Assembly: GCF_000143965.1 (NCBI RefSeq)
Contig: NC_014365.1
Span: forward strand, 1,453,501 to 1,517,500
Direction of reading: 5' to 3'
DNA: 64,000 bases
Source: Desulfarculus baarsii DSM 2075
GTDB taxonomy: Bacteria; Desulfobacterota; Desulfarculia; Desulfarculales; Desulfarculaceae
Shown: positions 27,393 through 36,330 of the stretch, one piece after another
Position numbering within the stretch: the first letter of the stretch is position 1
Layout: every line of letters starts with the position of its first letter
Notes under the pieces: generated by a model
Database searches by the model: none
Told to the model about the DNA's origin: nothing
The model's input: the letters and a program-made list of their open reading frames with translations, nothing else
Made by a program: the position numbers and the translations under genes

Positions 27393-29489
27393 TTAATAGC
27401 GCAGCGTCAAGGTGACGCCGAACATGGCCGGTTCGCCGTCCTGGACCATCTTGTAGCCGTCCCAGTTGTAGGCGATGGCGTGATACTCGGCGTCGAGGAC
27501 GTTGCGGCCCCAGACATAGACGTCGTAACGCTTGGTCTCGTAGCCCAGGCGCAGGTCCAGCAGGGCGTAGGGGTCGTCGAGGATGCTGTTGGCGGCGTCG
27601 GCGTAGACCTCGCCCACGGCGGCCAGGTCGGCCCGGGCGAACAGGCCCGTGGCGTGGCGGTATTGCACCGCCAGATGGCCGTTGTACTCGGGCGAGTTGG
27701 GGATGGTCTTGCCGTCGTAGGAAACGCGCACCAGCTCGGTGTAGTCGCTGTTCCACTCGGTGGCCGTCCAGTCGTCGACCTCGGCCTTGGTCAGGCCAAA
27801 GCCCAGGGTGATCTCCAGGCCCTGGAGCGGCTGGGCGGCCATTTCCAGCTCCACGCCCATGGAATGGGCCTGGGCGGCGTTGTCGACCTTGGTGATCGGC
27901 GAGGAGACACCGACCATGTTGTAGACCTGCTTGTCGGCCATCTGGATGTAAAACAGGGCCAGGTTGGCCGTCAGCTTGCGATCCAGCCACGACGTTTTCA
28001 GGCCCAGCTCGTAGTTCCAGGTGTATTCCGGGTCGTACGAGAAGGATTCTTTGTCCACGGCCAGGGCGTAGTTGTAGCCGCCGGCCAGGTAGCCCCGCGA
28101 CACGGTGACGTAGCCGAAGGCGTCGGCGGTGATGTCGTAGCCCAGCGAAAGCTTGGGCAGCAGCTCCGAGCCGTCCATCTGGTCGGAGACGTCGACGCCG
28201 GTGTCGCGCTTGTGGCCTTTGGAGTCGCGGCCGTCCCAGCGCAGGCCGCCGGTGAGGCGCAGCCGGTCCCAAAGGGTGTAGGTGGCCTCGCCAAAGAGGG
28301 CGTAGCCGTTGGTGTCGATGGAGGTCAGCGCGCTTTGGGCGATGGTGGGGTTTTGCTGGTCGATGTCGGTGTCTTCGATCATGCCGTAGGCCCCGGCCAG
28401 CCAACTGAGGGGCGAGCCGCCCGCGTTGACGGAGGAAAAGCGCAGCTCCTGGCTGAACATGGTGTCTTTGTACGCGGCCAGGGTGCGGCCCCAGTCGTTT
28501 TGGGGGTCGGCGGTGCAGTCGTAGTCTTGCAGGGTGTCGTTGCGATAGCCGCGGCGGCCGGTCACCGAGAGGATCTTGACGGCCTGGCCTTGGTGGCTGA
28601 TGCGCAGGGCCTGGCCATCGCCCTGCTCGTTGTTGTAGTTGTCGGTGTCGAGCCAGGAATGATAGGCCGGAGTGCGGTAGGGCCCCTGGTCGAAGCGATA
28701 GACGCCGATGTTGTCGTCGTTTTTCAGGATATCGCCGATGAAGGAAATGTCCCATTGGCTGGTGGGCGTCCAACGCAAGGTGGCCCGGGCGGTTTTGCGG
28801 TCGATGGCCCCGGCGCGCTGGTCGTTGTTGAACAGGTTGGTGGTGTAGCCGTCGTTCTGGTCGATCTGGCCGCTGAGGCCCAGGTACCAGCGGTCCTCGA
28901 CGATGGGCCCGGAGACGCCGCCCCCCAGTTTGTAGCCGGGGTTGTGGTCGCCGGCGCTGGGGTAGGCGCCAAAGTCGGCGCTGAGGCTGGCCCTCGCCTC
29001 GTTGCCCGGCTGGCGGGTGATGACGTTGATCACGCCGGCCAGGCTGTTGCCGCCGTAGAGGCTGCCCTGGGGCCCGCGCAAGACCTCCACGCGCTCGATG
29101 TCGACCAGGTCGATATTGTGGGCGTAATGCAGCGGCAGCATCAAATCGTCGACGTAGAGGGCCGTGGGGCCATATATCGAGGTCTCGAAGGAGGTGACGC
29201 CGCGCATGGTGATGATGTTTTCGGATGTGGATTTTTTCAGATAGACGTTGGGGGCCAGGCGGGTCAGGTCGCGCATGTCGCGCAGGCCGGCGTCGTCGAT
29301 CAGCGCGCCGGAAAACACCGAAGCGCTGATGGGGATCTTCTGGACGTCCTCCTCGACCTTGCGGGCGGTGACGGTGACGTTGTCGAGCTGCGAGGCGCTG
29401 GCCTGGCTGGCGGTCTCGGCCTGGCAGACGCCCACGCCCAGCGCGGCCCACACGGCCAGCGGCAATAATGATTTTGCTAGTGCGCGCAT
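27393..29489 (-). CDS. TonB-dependent outer membrane receptor
   Basis: The 698-residue receptor has a signal peptide (MRALAKSLLPLAVWAALGVG), a TonB-box-like DNVTVTARK, a plug domain (about 50-170; IITMRGVTSFE, VEVLRGPQGSLYGGNSLAGV) and a 22-strand barrel ending LTLRY. It resembles iron-siderophore and similar receptors (GGLRWDGRDS, SLGYDITADAFGYVTVSRGY). It imports a scarce large ligand with TonB energy. It is the first gene of a six-gene operon and lies 145 bases downstream of an AraC-type regulator that likely controls it. Confidence 0.93.
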   Translation of the reverse strand: MRALAKSLLPLAVWAALGVGVCQAETASQASASQLDNVTVTARKVEEDVQKIPISASVFSGALIDDAGLRDMRDLTRLAPNVYLKKSTSENIITMRGVTSFETSIYGPTALYVDDLMLPLHYAHNIDLVDIERVEVLRGPQGSLYGGNSLAGVINVITRQPGNEARASLSADFGAYPSAGDHNPGYKLGGGVSGPIVEDRWYLGLSGQIDQNDGYTTNLFNNDQRAGAIDRKTARATLRWTPTSQWDISFIGDILKNDDNIGVYRFDQGPYRTPAYHSWLDTDNYNNEQGDGQALRISHQGQAVKILSVTGRRGYRNDTLQDYDCTADPQNDWGRTLAAYKDTMFSQELRFSSVNAGGSPLSWLAGAYGMIEDTDIDQQNPTIAQSALTSIDTNGYALFGEATYTLWDRLRLTGGLRWDGRDSKGHKRDTGVDVSDQMDGSELLPKLSLGYDITADAFGYVTVSRGYLAGGYNYALAVDKESFSYDPEYTWNYELGLKTSWLDRKLTANLALFYIQMADKQVYNMVGVSSPITKVDNAAQAHSMGVELEMAAQPLQGLEITLGFGLTKAEVDDWTATEWNSDYTELVRVSYDGKTIPNSPEYNGHLAVQYRHATGLFARADLAAVGEVYADAANSILDDPYALLDLRLGYETKRYDVYVWGRNVLDAEYHAIAYNWDGYKMVQDGEPAMFGVTLTLRY

Positions 29490-29590
29490 GTGGTTTAATC
29501 CATATGGCAAGCTGTTTTCGATTTGGGCGCGCGGCCAAGTCTGGCCGCATGGCCCGGCTTGGTCTGGGAGGATAACAGCCGCCGGCCCGG

Positions 29591-29639
29591 TCAGGCGTAC
29601 CCCGGCGGGCCTTTCAGGTACCCGAAACGGCCTTTCAGG
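29591..29639 (-). promoter_or_regulatory. Direct-repeat operator candidate upstream of the TonB receptor
   Basis: GGCCTTTCAGG occurs at 29608-29618 and again at 29629-29639, exactly 21 bases (two helical turns) apart. A related unit TCAGGCGTACCC at 29591-29602 is echoed by TCAGGTACCC at 29615-29624. AraC-family dimers typically bind direct repeats spaced by whole turns. The array lies about 120 bases before the receptor start. Confidence 0.55.
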
Positions 29640-30639
29640 GGCGTTGGCCGGGCGGCCCGTCAGCCAGGCGCAGGCGATACTCCGAGGGCGGCAGGCCGAA
29701 GTGGCGGGCAAAGGCTCGTGAAAAGTGCGTGCGTTCGGCATAGCCCAACTCGGCGGCGATGTGGGCCATGGTCAGGCCGTCGTCGGCCAACAGCTCGCGG
29801 GCTCGCTCCATGCGGCAGTGGTTGAGGTAGCCATAGACCGTGACGTCGCACAGGGCGGCAAAGCAGCGCTTGAGCTTGCTGGGGCTGGCCCCGACCATGC
29901 GCGCCAGGCGGTCCATGGTCGGCGGCTGGTGCATGCGCGCCCGCAGGATGCCTTTTGCCCGCTCGACCAACGCGGCGTCGGCGGCGCTGGGGCGGAGTTG
30001 CTCCTGACTGTCGGCCAGGCCCAACAGCCCCAACAGAAAGGCGACAAGCTCCATTACCTTGGCCTGGATGAGCAGGCCGTCGGCGGCGTTACGGCAGGGC
30101 GCGCGCAGCAATTGGCGCAAAGCGCCTTCGATGGCCCCGGGGAAGGGGCCCGAGCGATGGATCGGCTCCTGGTCGCGGGTCGGCGGCTGGGCCAGGCAGA
30201 CGGCCCCGGCCTGGGCCAGGGGTTGGTCGAAGTAGCTTTGCAGCAGGGCGGGGCTGAGCATGAGGTTGATCATCCGCACCGGCTGGCCGGCCTCGTAGCG
30301 GGCCTGGCCGTCGGTGTGGCTGGTGAACAGCAGCTCGCACTGGCCGGCCTCGGTGCAGAAGCTTTTTTTGACGCCGCTGATCGTCCACTGCACGCGGCCG
30401 GAGATGCAAAAAGAAAAACCCAGCGGCAAGGGCATGTTGCTGTTGGCGATGCGCACGTCGCTGGTCAATTGATAGTCTTCGAGCAGCAGCAACATGCCCC
30501 GGCGCGGGCAGAGGGCGCGCAGCCTGCCCGCGCCCAGTTCGCGCGGCACGGGCAGGACGCGGTCGAAGCATGGGCTGGCCTGGCCGCGCAACTGCCCGTA
30601 AAAATCGATCATGGCCTGTTGTTGGTCGATGAGCTTCAT
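29635..30639 (-). CDS. AraC-family regulator (PchR/YbtA-like)
   Basis: The 334-residue protein has an N-terminal ligand-sensing region (about 1-220) and a C-terminal AraC DNA-binding domain with two helix-turn-helices (about 235-328; TMDRLARMVGASPSKLKRCF and TMAHIAAELGYAERTHFSRA). Size and layout match regulators that sense an imported ferri-siderophore, such as PchR. Its position directly before the receptor operon suggests it activates uptake when ligand is present. It is transcribed in the same direction as the operon. Confidence 0.88.
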   Translation of the reverse strand: MKLIDQQQAMIDFYGQLRGQASPCFDRVLPVPRELGAGRLRALCPRRGMLLLLEDYQLTSDVRIANSNMPLPLGFSFCISGRVQWTISGVKKSFCTEAGQCELLFTSHTDGQARYEAGQPVRMINLMLSPALLQSYFDQPLAQAGAVCLAQPPTRDQEPIHRSGPFPGAIEGALRQLLRAPCRNAADGLLIQAKVMELVAFLLGLLGLADSQEQLRPSAADAALVERAKGILRARMHQPPTMDRLARMVGASPSKLKRCFAALCDVTVYGYLNHCRMERARELLADDGLTMAHIAAELGYAERTHFSRAFARHFGLPPSEYRLRLADGPPGQRP

Positions 30640-30681
30640 TGCCTTGGCGGCCGCTTACGGCGATGGTTTATCGTCGGTGCT

Positions 30682-30695
30682 TTAGGTTAATCTAA
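30682..30695. promoter_or_regulatory. Imperfect palindrome in the araC-type gene promoter region
   Basis: TTAGGTTAATCTAA matches its reverse complement at 12 of 14 positions. It sits about 45 bases upstream of the regulator start, in an AT-rich stretch, and could bind a repressor. No known box is matched exactly. Confidence 0.3.
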
Positions 30696-30881
30696 CTTAG
30701 TGTGCTTGATCTTATTTACGCGAAGCGGGCGTTGTGTCAAGCAAATTGTGCCCGGCGTCCGGGGTCGGTTGACAACCTGGCGCGCGGTGATTATAACTTG
30801 CCACAATCAGGTGGTTTTTCGTGGCCCGGCCGTGGCGGCTGGCCGTTTTCGCCACCAACGTCACACCATCGAGGATCGACC

Positions 30882-31232
30882 ATGCCTTTCGCGCCGATAG
30901 CGTTATTGGTGCTCTCCAACGTGTTCATGACTTACGCCTGGTATGGCCACCTCAAGGACATGCGGGCCATGCCGATCATCGCCGTGATCGCCCTGAGCTG
31001 GGGCGTGGCGTTTTTCGAGTATTGCCTGCAAGTTCCGGCCAACCGCCTGGGCAGCGCCTATTTCACCCTGCCCCAGCTCAAGGTGCTGCAAGAGATCCTG
31101 GCCATGGTCGTGTTCGCCTTTTTTTGTGTTTTCTACATGAAGCAGGAGCTGACCCTGGATTATCTCTGGGCCAGCCTGTGCCTGGCCGGGGCGGCCTTTT
31201 TCATGTTCCGCGACCTGCCAGTGGCCCGGTGA
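30882..31232 (+). CDS. DUF486 family small membrane protein
   Basis: The 116-residue protein has four membrane segments and the family's characteristic strings YAWYGHLKD, GVAFFEYCLQVPANR and YFTLPQLKVLQEI. DUF486 proteins resemble half-size DMT-type transporters, but no substrate is known. The ATG at 30882 follows GAGG. The gene is divergent from the AraC-type regulator and 42 bases ahead of a methyltransferase gene. Confidence 0.82.
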   Translation: MPFAPIALLVLSNVFMTYAWYGHLKDMRAMPIIAVIALSWGVAFFEYCLQVPANRLGSAYFTLPQLKVLQEILAMVVFAFFCVFYMKQELTLDYLWASLCLAGAAFFMFRDLPVAR

Positions 31233-31274
31233 GGCGCCAAGACGCGGGTTCGGTCGGCAAGGGGGAGCGGCGCG

Positions 31275-32027
31275 ATGAAGTCCAACGAGATAGCCGTTGG
31301 CCGGCTCTATGACGACTTGGCCCATCTCGTGCCCCTGGTCAGCCCGCCGGCCGAATACGCCGAGGAGGCGGCCTGTTGGCGCGGGGTTTTGACCGAAAAG
31401 TTGGGCGCGGGTGGTCGGCCCAGCCTGCTGGAGCTGGGCGTGGGCGGCGGCCACAACCTGTCGCACCTGACCCGCGCTTACGAGGCGGTGGGCGTCGACC
31501 TCTCGCCGGCCATGCTCGAGCTGTGCCGGCGGCGCAACCCCGGCGTGGAACTGCGCCGGGGCGACATGCGCTCGGTCCGCCTGGGCCGCCGCTTCGACGC
31601 CGTGCTGATCCACGACGCCATCAGCTATCTGCTCAGCGCGCAAGATATCGCCGCCACCTTCGCCACCGCCGCGGCCCATCTGCGGCCGGGCGGCGTGCTC
31701 ATCGCCTGCCCGGACAACTACGCCGAGTCGTTCGTCGCGCCGCAGACCTGCCAGATCGACCACGCCGCCGACGGCGTGGCGCTGACCTACTTCGAATACC
31801 TCCACGACCCCGATCCCACCGACAACGCCATCGAGGCGATCATGACCTTTTTCATCCGCGATCAAGGCGGCCTGCGCGTCGAGCTGGACCGTCACGTCAT
31901 GGGCCTGTTCCCCCGCGCGGTCTGGACCGAGGCCATGGCCCAGGCTGGCTTTGACGTCGAGGTGCGCCCCTTCGCGCTCAGCTCGCTGGACCGGCCCTAC
32001 GAATTGCTGGTCGGCGTTTTGCGCTAA
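31275..32027 (+). CDS. Class I SAM-dependent methyltransferase
   Basis: The 250-residue protein has a Rossmann SAM site: LLELGVGGGHNLSHL (about residues 52-66), the acidic VGVDLSPAMLEL strand end, GDMRSVRLGRRFDAVLIHDA and a C-terminal sheet. The acceptor is not evident. GGGGAG precedes the ATG. It is unrelated in layout to the two methyltransferases of the ECF operon because it lacks their N-terminal dimerisation domain. Confidence 0.82.
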   Translation: MKSNEIAVGRLYDDLAHLVPLVSPPAEYAEEAACWRGVLTEKLGAGGRPSLLELGVGGGHNLSHLTRAYEAVGVDLSPAMLELCRRRNPGVELRRGDMRSVRLGRRFDAVLIHDAISYLLSAQDIAATFATAAAHLRPGGVLIACPDNYAESFVAPQTCQIDHAADGVALTYFEYLHDPDPTDNAIEAIMTFFIRDQGGLRVELDRHVMGLFPRAVWTEAMAQAGFDVEVRPFALSSLDRPYELLVGVLR

Positions 32028-32151
32028 GCCGTTCGCGCCGAGGAAAAACGCCCGTGGTTCAACAAAGGTCATCGGCCGGGCGTGATTGTCTTATAATGAT
32101 AAGCAAGTGTGCCATCGTTGCCTTGGTGGATCGACAACGAGCTGGATCGGG

Positions 32152-35100
32152 ATGGGCGAAGACAAGCAAGACCTGACGGCCGTCGCGACGCGGCCTGGCG
32201 ATCCGGGCGGGCAAGGCCGCCAACCGCGAGCCGGCCTGGACGGTGGTCGGCCCCGGGCGGCGGTTACGACCACGGCCCAACGCCTGCTGGCCATCTTTGA
32301 AAAGGCCCGCGACGCCATTTTGATCTGCGACGACGATGGCCGCTATCTGGCCGCCAACCACGCCGCCGGCCTGCTCACCGGCCACACCCCCGAGGAGCTG
32401 ACCCGCCTTTGCCTGTGGGATCTGACGCCGCCGGCCATGGCCGAACAAGGCCGGGCCGTTTGGCGCGAGTTTTTGGCGCGAGGCGAGTTGGACGGCGAGT
32501 ACGCCCGGCTGCGCCGCGACGGCGGCGAGGTCCAGGTGGAGTTCCGCGCGGTGGCCAACATCTGGCCCGGCGCGCACATGAGCATGCTGCGCGACGTGGG
32601 CCGGCGCAAGGAACAAGAGCGCCTGCGCCAGCGCGACGAAGACCGCCTGGAGAGCCTGCTGCGCATTTCGCAATACCGGGCCGCCGGCGATCAGGAGTTG
32701 CTGGACTACGCCCTGGAAGAGGCCATCGGCCTGACCGACAGCAAATTCGGCTATATTTACCATTATTCCGAGGAACACCAGGAGTTCGTGCTCAACACCT
32801 GGTCCAGGGGCGTCATGGCCCAGTGCGCCGTGGCCCAGCCCCAGACGGTCTACGACCTGCACAAGACCGGCGTCTGGGGCGAGGCCGTGCGTCAGCGCCG
32901 GCCCATGGTCATCAACGACTTTGGCGCGCCCCATCCGCTCAAGCGGGGCTATCCGCCCGGCCACGTGGCGCTGCGCAAATTCTGCACCGTGCCGGTGATC
33001 GTCGACGAGCGCATCGTGGCCGTGGCCGGGGTGGCCAACAAGGCCGCCGACTACGACGACGCCGACGTACGCCAGTTGACCCTTTTGATGGATTCGGTGT
33101 GGAAAATGCTTGAACGTCGCCGCGCCGAGCAAAGGCTCGAGGAAAGCGAGCGGCGTTTTCGCACCCTGGTCGACAGCGCGCCGGAGGCGATTTTCATCCA
33201 GACCGATGGCCGTTTCGCCTACGTCAATCAGGCGGCCGTGCGCCTTTACGGCGCTGGTGCGGCCGACGATCTGCTGGGCGCGGCGGTGATCGAGCGCTTT
33301 CACCCCGACGACCGCCAGAAGGTGCGGGAGCGCATCCGCGACCTGAACCAAGCCAAGCTTTCCGTCCCGTTGATCGAAGAACGGATCCTGCGCTTGGACG
33401 GCGCGGTGGTGGACGTGGAGGTTTCGGCGGTGCCGTTTTGCTACCAGGGCCGGGATGGGGCCCTGGTCTTCGCCCGCGACGTCTCCGAGCGTAAGCGGGC
33501 CGAAAGGGCCATGCGCGAGAGCGAGGAAATGATGCGCAGCATCTTCCGCGCCGCGCCCATCGGCATCGGCGTGGTTTCCAGGCGGGTGCTGCTGGACGTC
33601 AACGAACGCTTTTGCGAAATGACCGGCTACGCCAAGGAGGAGATCATCGGCCAGAACGCCGTGATGCTTTATCCCACCCGCGAGGAGTTCGACTACGTCG
33701 GCGCGGAGAAATACCGCCAGATCGCCGAGCGGGGCACCGGCACGGTGGAGACGCGCTTCAAGCGCAAGGACGGCCGGGCCATCCACGTGCTGATGAGCTC
33801 CACGCCCCTCAATCCCAGCGATCTGGCCGCCGGCGTCACCTTCACCGCCCTGGACATCACCGAGCGCAAGCGGGACGAACAAGCCCTGCGCCAATCACGC
33901 GACCTGCTGCAAAGCACCATCGATTCGCTCTCCAGCCACATGGCCATCCTCGACGAGCACGGGGCCATCATCGCCGTCAACGCCGCCTGGCGCAAATTCG
34001 GCCAGAGCAACGGCTTTGGCGCCCAAAACCACGGCGTGGGCGAAAACTATCTGGAAATCTGCCGCGAGGCCAGGGGCAACTGGTCCAGCGAGGCCCCGCT
34101 GGTGGCCCAAGCCATCGGCGACATCCTGGCCGGCCGTCGCGAGTTCTACTATCTGGAATACCCCTGCCACGGCCCCGGCGAGGAGCGCTGGTTCGCCCTG
34201 CGCATGACCAGCTTCGCCAGCGGCGGATTGCTGCGCGTGGTCATGTCCCACGAAAACATCACCCAGCGCCGCCACGCCGAAAACGCCCTGCGCCAGAGCG
34301 AGGAGAAATTCCGCCTGGTCTACAGCGCCAGCCCCGACGCCATCAACATCAACCGCGTCGATGACGGGCTCTACCTCGACATCAACGAGGGCTTCACCCG
34401 CCTGACCGGCTATACCCGCGACGACGTCCTCGGTCGCTCGTCGCTGGAGCTAAACATCTGGCACGACCCGGCCGACCGTCAGCGCCTGGTGGCCGGCCTG
34501 CGCGAAAAAGGCTATTACGACAATCTGGAGGCCAAGTTCCGCCGCAAGGATCAAAGCGTGGGCGCGGCGCTGATGTCGGCCCGCCTGATCGAGATCGGCG
34601 GCCAGAGCTGCATTATCTCCATCACCCGCGACATTTCCGATATGAAAAGGGTGGCCGACGAAAAGGCCAGGCTGGAGGCACAACTGCGCCAGGCCCAGAA
34701 AATGGAGGCCATCGGCACCCTGGCTGGCGGCATCGCCCACGATTTCAACAACATCCTGGGCGCAATCATCGGCTACACCGAGTTGGCCCAGGAGCTGACC
34801 CGCGAGGGGGCTTCCAACGCCGATGAATTGGCCCAGGTGCTGCGTTCGGCCGATCGGGCGCGCAAGCTGGTCCAGCAGATACTGACCTTCAGCCGCAAGG
34901 TGGAGTCGGACCGCCGGCCGCTCAGCCTCAACAAGATCGTGCGCCAATCGGTGGGCATGCTCGAACACACCCTGCCCAAGATGATTCGCATCGAGACCGA
35001 CCTGGCCGCCGACCTGCGGCCGGTCTGCGCCGACGGCAACCAGATCGAGCAGATTATCCTCAATATCGCCGGCAACGCCGCCGACGCCATGCCCGATGGC

Positions 35101-35826
35101 GGCCGGCTGCTCATCGAAACCCAAAACGCCATTCTGGGCGAGGAATATTGCCGCCTGCATCTGGACGCGCGGCCCGGCCAATACGCCATGTTGCAGATTT
35201 CCGACACCGGCCGGGGCATGGATCAGCGCACCCGCGAGCAGATCTTCGACCCATTTTTCACCACCAAGGAGGTGGGCAAGGGCACCGGCCTGGGCCTGGC
35301 CATCGTCTACGGCATCGTCAAGGACCACGGCGGCCATGTTTCCTGCTACAGCGAGCCGGACCTGGGCAGCACCTTCAAAATCTTCCTGCCCGCCCAACAG
35401 GGCCCCGATGACCAGCCGCCCGCCGGCCAAGAGCTTTCCGTGGCCCTGCTGCGCGGCAATGAAACCATCCTGCTGGTCGACGACGAACCAGATCTGCGCC
35501 GCCTGGGCGTGCACGTGCTGGCCAGCGCCGGCTACAACGTGCTGGCCGCCGGCTCGGGCGAGGAGGCCCTGGAGCTTTTCAAGGCCTCCGCCGGCCGCAT
35601 CGACCTGCTGGTGATGGACCTGGGCATGCCAGGCATGGGCGGCCACAGGGCCCTGAAGGAGATCCTGGCCATCGACCCCAGGGCCAAGGTGATCATCGCC
35701 AGCGGTTACGCCGCCAACGGCCAAGTCAAGGCGTCGCTGCAATCGGGCGCGGCCGGCTACGTGGCCAAGCCCTTCCGCCGCGTCGATCTGCTGTTGACGG
35801 CGCGCAACGTCCTCGACGCCAAATAG
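32152..35826 (+). CDS. Multi-PAS/GAF hybrid sensor histidine kinase
   Basis: The 1224-residue soluble protein reads PAS (about 43-150), GAF (about 163-320), four more PAS domains (about 330-840), HisKA with [12 protein letters not shown] (His863), HATPase_c (N-box [23 protein letters not shown]) and a receiver domain with LVMDLGMP (Asp1156) and a conserved AKPF lysine. The GAF resembles those with [21 protein letters not shown] 32152 is preferred; a TTG at 32086 would add 22 residues. TATAAT at 32092-32097 could be its -10. No output gene is adjacent. Confidence 0.92.
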   Translation: MGEDKQDLTAVATRPGDPGGQGRQPRAGLDGGRPRAAVTTTAQRLLAIFEKARDAILICDDDGRYLAANHAAGLLTGHTPEELTRLCLWDLTPPAMAEQGRAVWREFLARGELDGEYARLRRDGGEVQVEFRAVANIWPGAHMSMLRDVGRRKEQERLRQRDEDRLESLLRISQYRAAGDQELLDYALEEAIGLTDSKFGYIYHYSEEHQEFVLNTWSRGVMAQCAVAQPQTVYDLHKTGVWGEAVRQRRPMVINDFGAPHPLKRGYPPGHVALRKFCTVPVIVDERIVAVAGVANKAADYDDADVRQLTLLMDSVWKMLERRRAEQRLEESERRFRTLVDSAPEAIFIQTDGRFAYVNQAAVRLYGAGAADDLLGAAVIERFHPDDRQKVRERIRDLNQAKLSVPLIEERILRLDGAVVDVEVSAVPFCYQGRDGALVFARDVSERKRAERAMRESEEMMRSIFRAAPIGIGVVSRRVLLDVNERFCEMTGYAKEEIIGQNAVMLYPTREEFDYVGAEKYRQIAERGTGTVETRFKRKDGRAIHVLMSSTPLNPSDLAAGVTFTALDITERKRDEQALRQSRDLLQSTIDSLSSHMAILDEHGAIIAVNAAWRKFGQSNGFGAQNHGVGENYLEICREARGNWSSEAPLVAQAIGDILAGRREFYYLEYPCHGPGEERWFALRMTSFASGGLLRVVMSHENITQRRHAENALRQSEEKFRLVYSASPDAININRVDDGLYLDINEGFTRLTGYTRDDVLGRSSLELNIWHDPADRQRLVAGLREKGYYDNLEAKFRRKDQSVGAALMSARLIEIGGQSCIISITRDISDMKRVADEKARLEAQLRQAQKMEAIGTLAGGIAHDFNNILGAIIGYTELAQELTREGASNADELAQVLRSADRARKLVQQILTFSRKVESDRRPLSLNKIVRQSVGMLEHTLPKMIRIETDLAADLRPVCADGNQIEQIILNIAGNAADAMPDGGRLLIETQNAILGEEYCRLHLDARPGQYAMLQISDTGRGMDQRTREQIFDPFFTTKEVGKGTGLGLAIVYGIVKDHGGHVSCYSEPDLGSTFKIFLPAQQGPDDQPPAGQELSVALLRGNETILLVDDEPDLRRLGVHVLASAGYNVLAAGSGEEALELFKASAGRIDLLVMDLGMPGMGGHRALKEILAIDPRAKVIIASGYAANGQVKASLQSGAAGYVAKPFRRVDLLLTARNVLDAK

Positions 35827-35847
35827 CGCCCGATCGCCAAGCCCGCC

Positions 35848-36168
35848 TCAGTAGCCGATGACTTTGTCGGCCAGCTTGATCTGCTCGTAAAGAAACTTCA
35901 TCGTCGACAGGCTGACCAGCGCGCTCGCATCCACCCCGTGGATGCCCATGCACTTGCCTCAGGCGGCCAGCACGCCCTCACTGAGGGTGAACAGCTTGGC
36001 CTGCTCGGCGATGGGAAACTGGGCGCTGTCGCCGTCCAGCAGGTCCACGGCCGGGCCGTTGAGGAAGATGGTCACCTCTTCGCCTTCGTTGAGCATGAAG
36101 TTGCCCAAGCGCACGGCGTTCCACTTGACCTCGGGGTCGGGGTTGGAAAGGACGATCAGTATTTGCAT
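35848..36168 (-). CDS. DsrE-family selenoprotein (TGA-encoded Sec at residue 70)
   Basis: The frame starts MQILIVLSNPDPEVKWNAVR, typical of DsrE/YchN-fold sulfur-transfer proteins. After 69 codons it meets TGA (35959-35961) and continues in the same frame for 36 gene-like codons (GKCMGIHGVDASALV, ending LADKVIGY) to a second TGA. Reading the first TGA as selenocysteine gives 106 residues, normal for the family, and the redox motif U70-G-K-C73 at the place where relatives carry C-x-x-C. A hairpin right after the TGA fits a bacterial SECIS. Sec machinery genes are not in this window. Confidence 0.82.
35927..35961 (-). promoter_or_regulatory. Bacterial SECIS-like hairpin with the recoded TGA
   Basis: On the minus strand the TGA (35961-35959) is followed after 13 bases by GCATCCAC, loop GGG and GTGGATGC (35945-35927), a perfect 8-bp stem. 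The loop begins 21 bases after the TGA and starts with G. Known bacterial SECIS elements need a short stem, a G at the start of a 3-14 base loop, and about 16-37 bases from UGA to loop. Confidence 0.75.
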
Positions 36169-36202
36169 TATCGATCCAAGATTGGGTTTTTCATTTGGAT
36201 CG

Positions 36203-36232
36203 CTTATAGCATGGCCGACGGATCGACGCCAA
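36203..36232 (-). promoter_or_regulatory. Promoter of the DsrE-family gene
   Basis: On the minus strand TTGGCG (36232-36227) and TATAAG (36208-36203) are 18 bases apart. They stand about 35 bases upstream of the start codon. Confidence 0.45.
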
Positions 36233-36282
36233 CCCTCCAGTGGGCGGTCGGGGCGGAAAATGCGACGGGACGAGGCGGCGTG

Positions 36283-36323
36283 AAAAGCCCCCCGGACGCG
36301 GATCGACGCCGCGACCGGGGGGC
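36283..36323 (-). terminator. Rho-independent terminator after panE
   Basis: GCCCCCCGG (36287-36295) pairs with CCGGGGGGC (36315-36323), with further inner pairing CGG/CCG. On the minus strand the stem is followed by TTTT. It lies 8 bases past the panE stop. Confidence 0.7.
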
Positions 36324-36330
36324 GGGTGGT

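Noticed and set aside
26754-29468. 904-codon open frame on the + strand
   Set aside because: Antisense shadow of the TonB receptor and S component; composition rich in Gly, Val, His and Gln with no domain.
29490-29640. Cobalamin riboswitch before the TonB receptor
   Set aside because: I looked for the B12-box and the long structured leader; the gap is too short and the B12-box is absent. Direct repeats explain the region better.
35959-36168. Truncated 69-residue DsrE pseudogene
   Set aside because: The frame continues in phase past a single TGA, completes the fold, and the TGA is followed by a SECIS-like hairpin. Recoding explains it better than decay.
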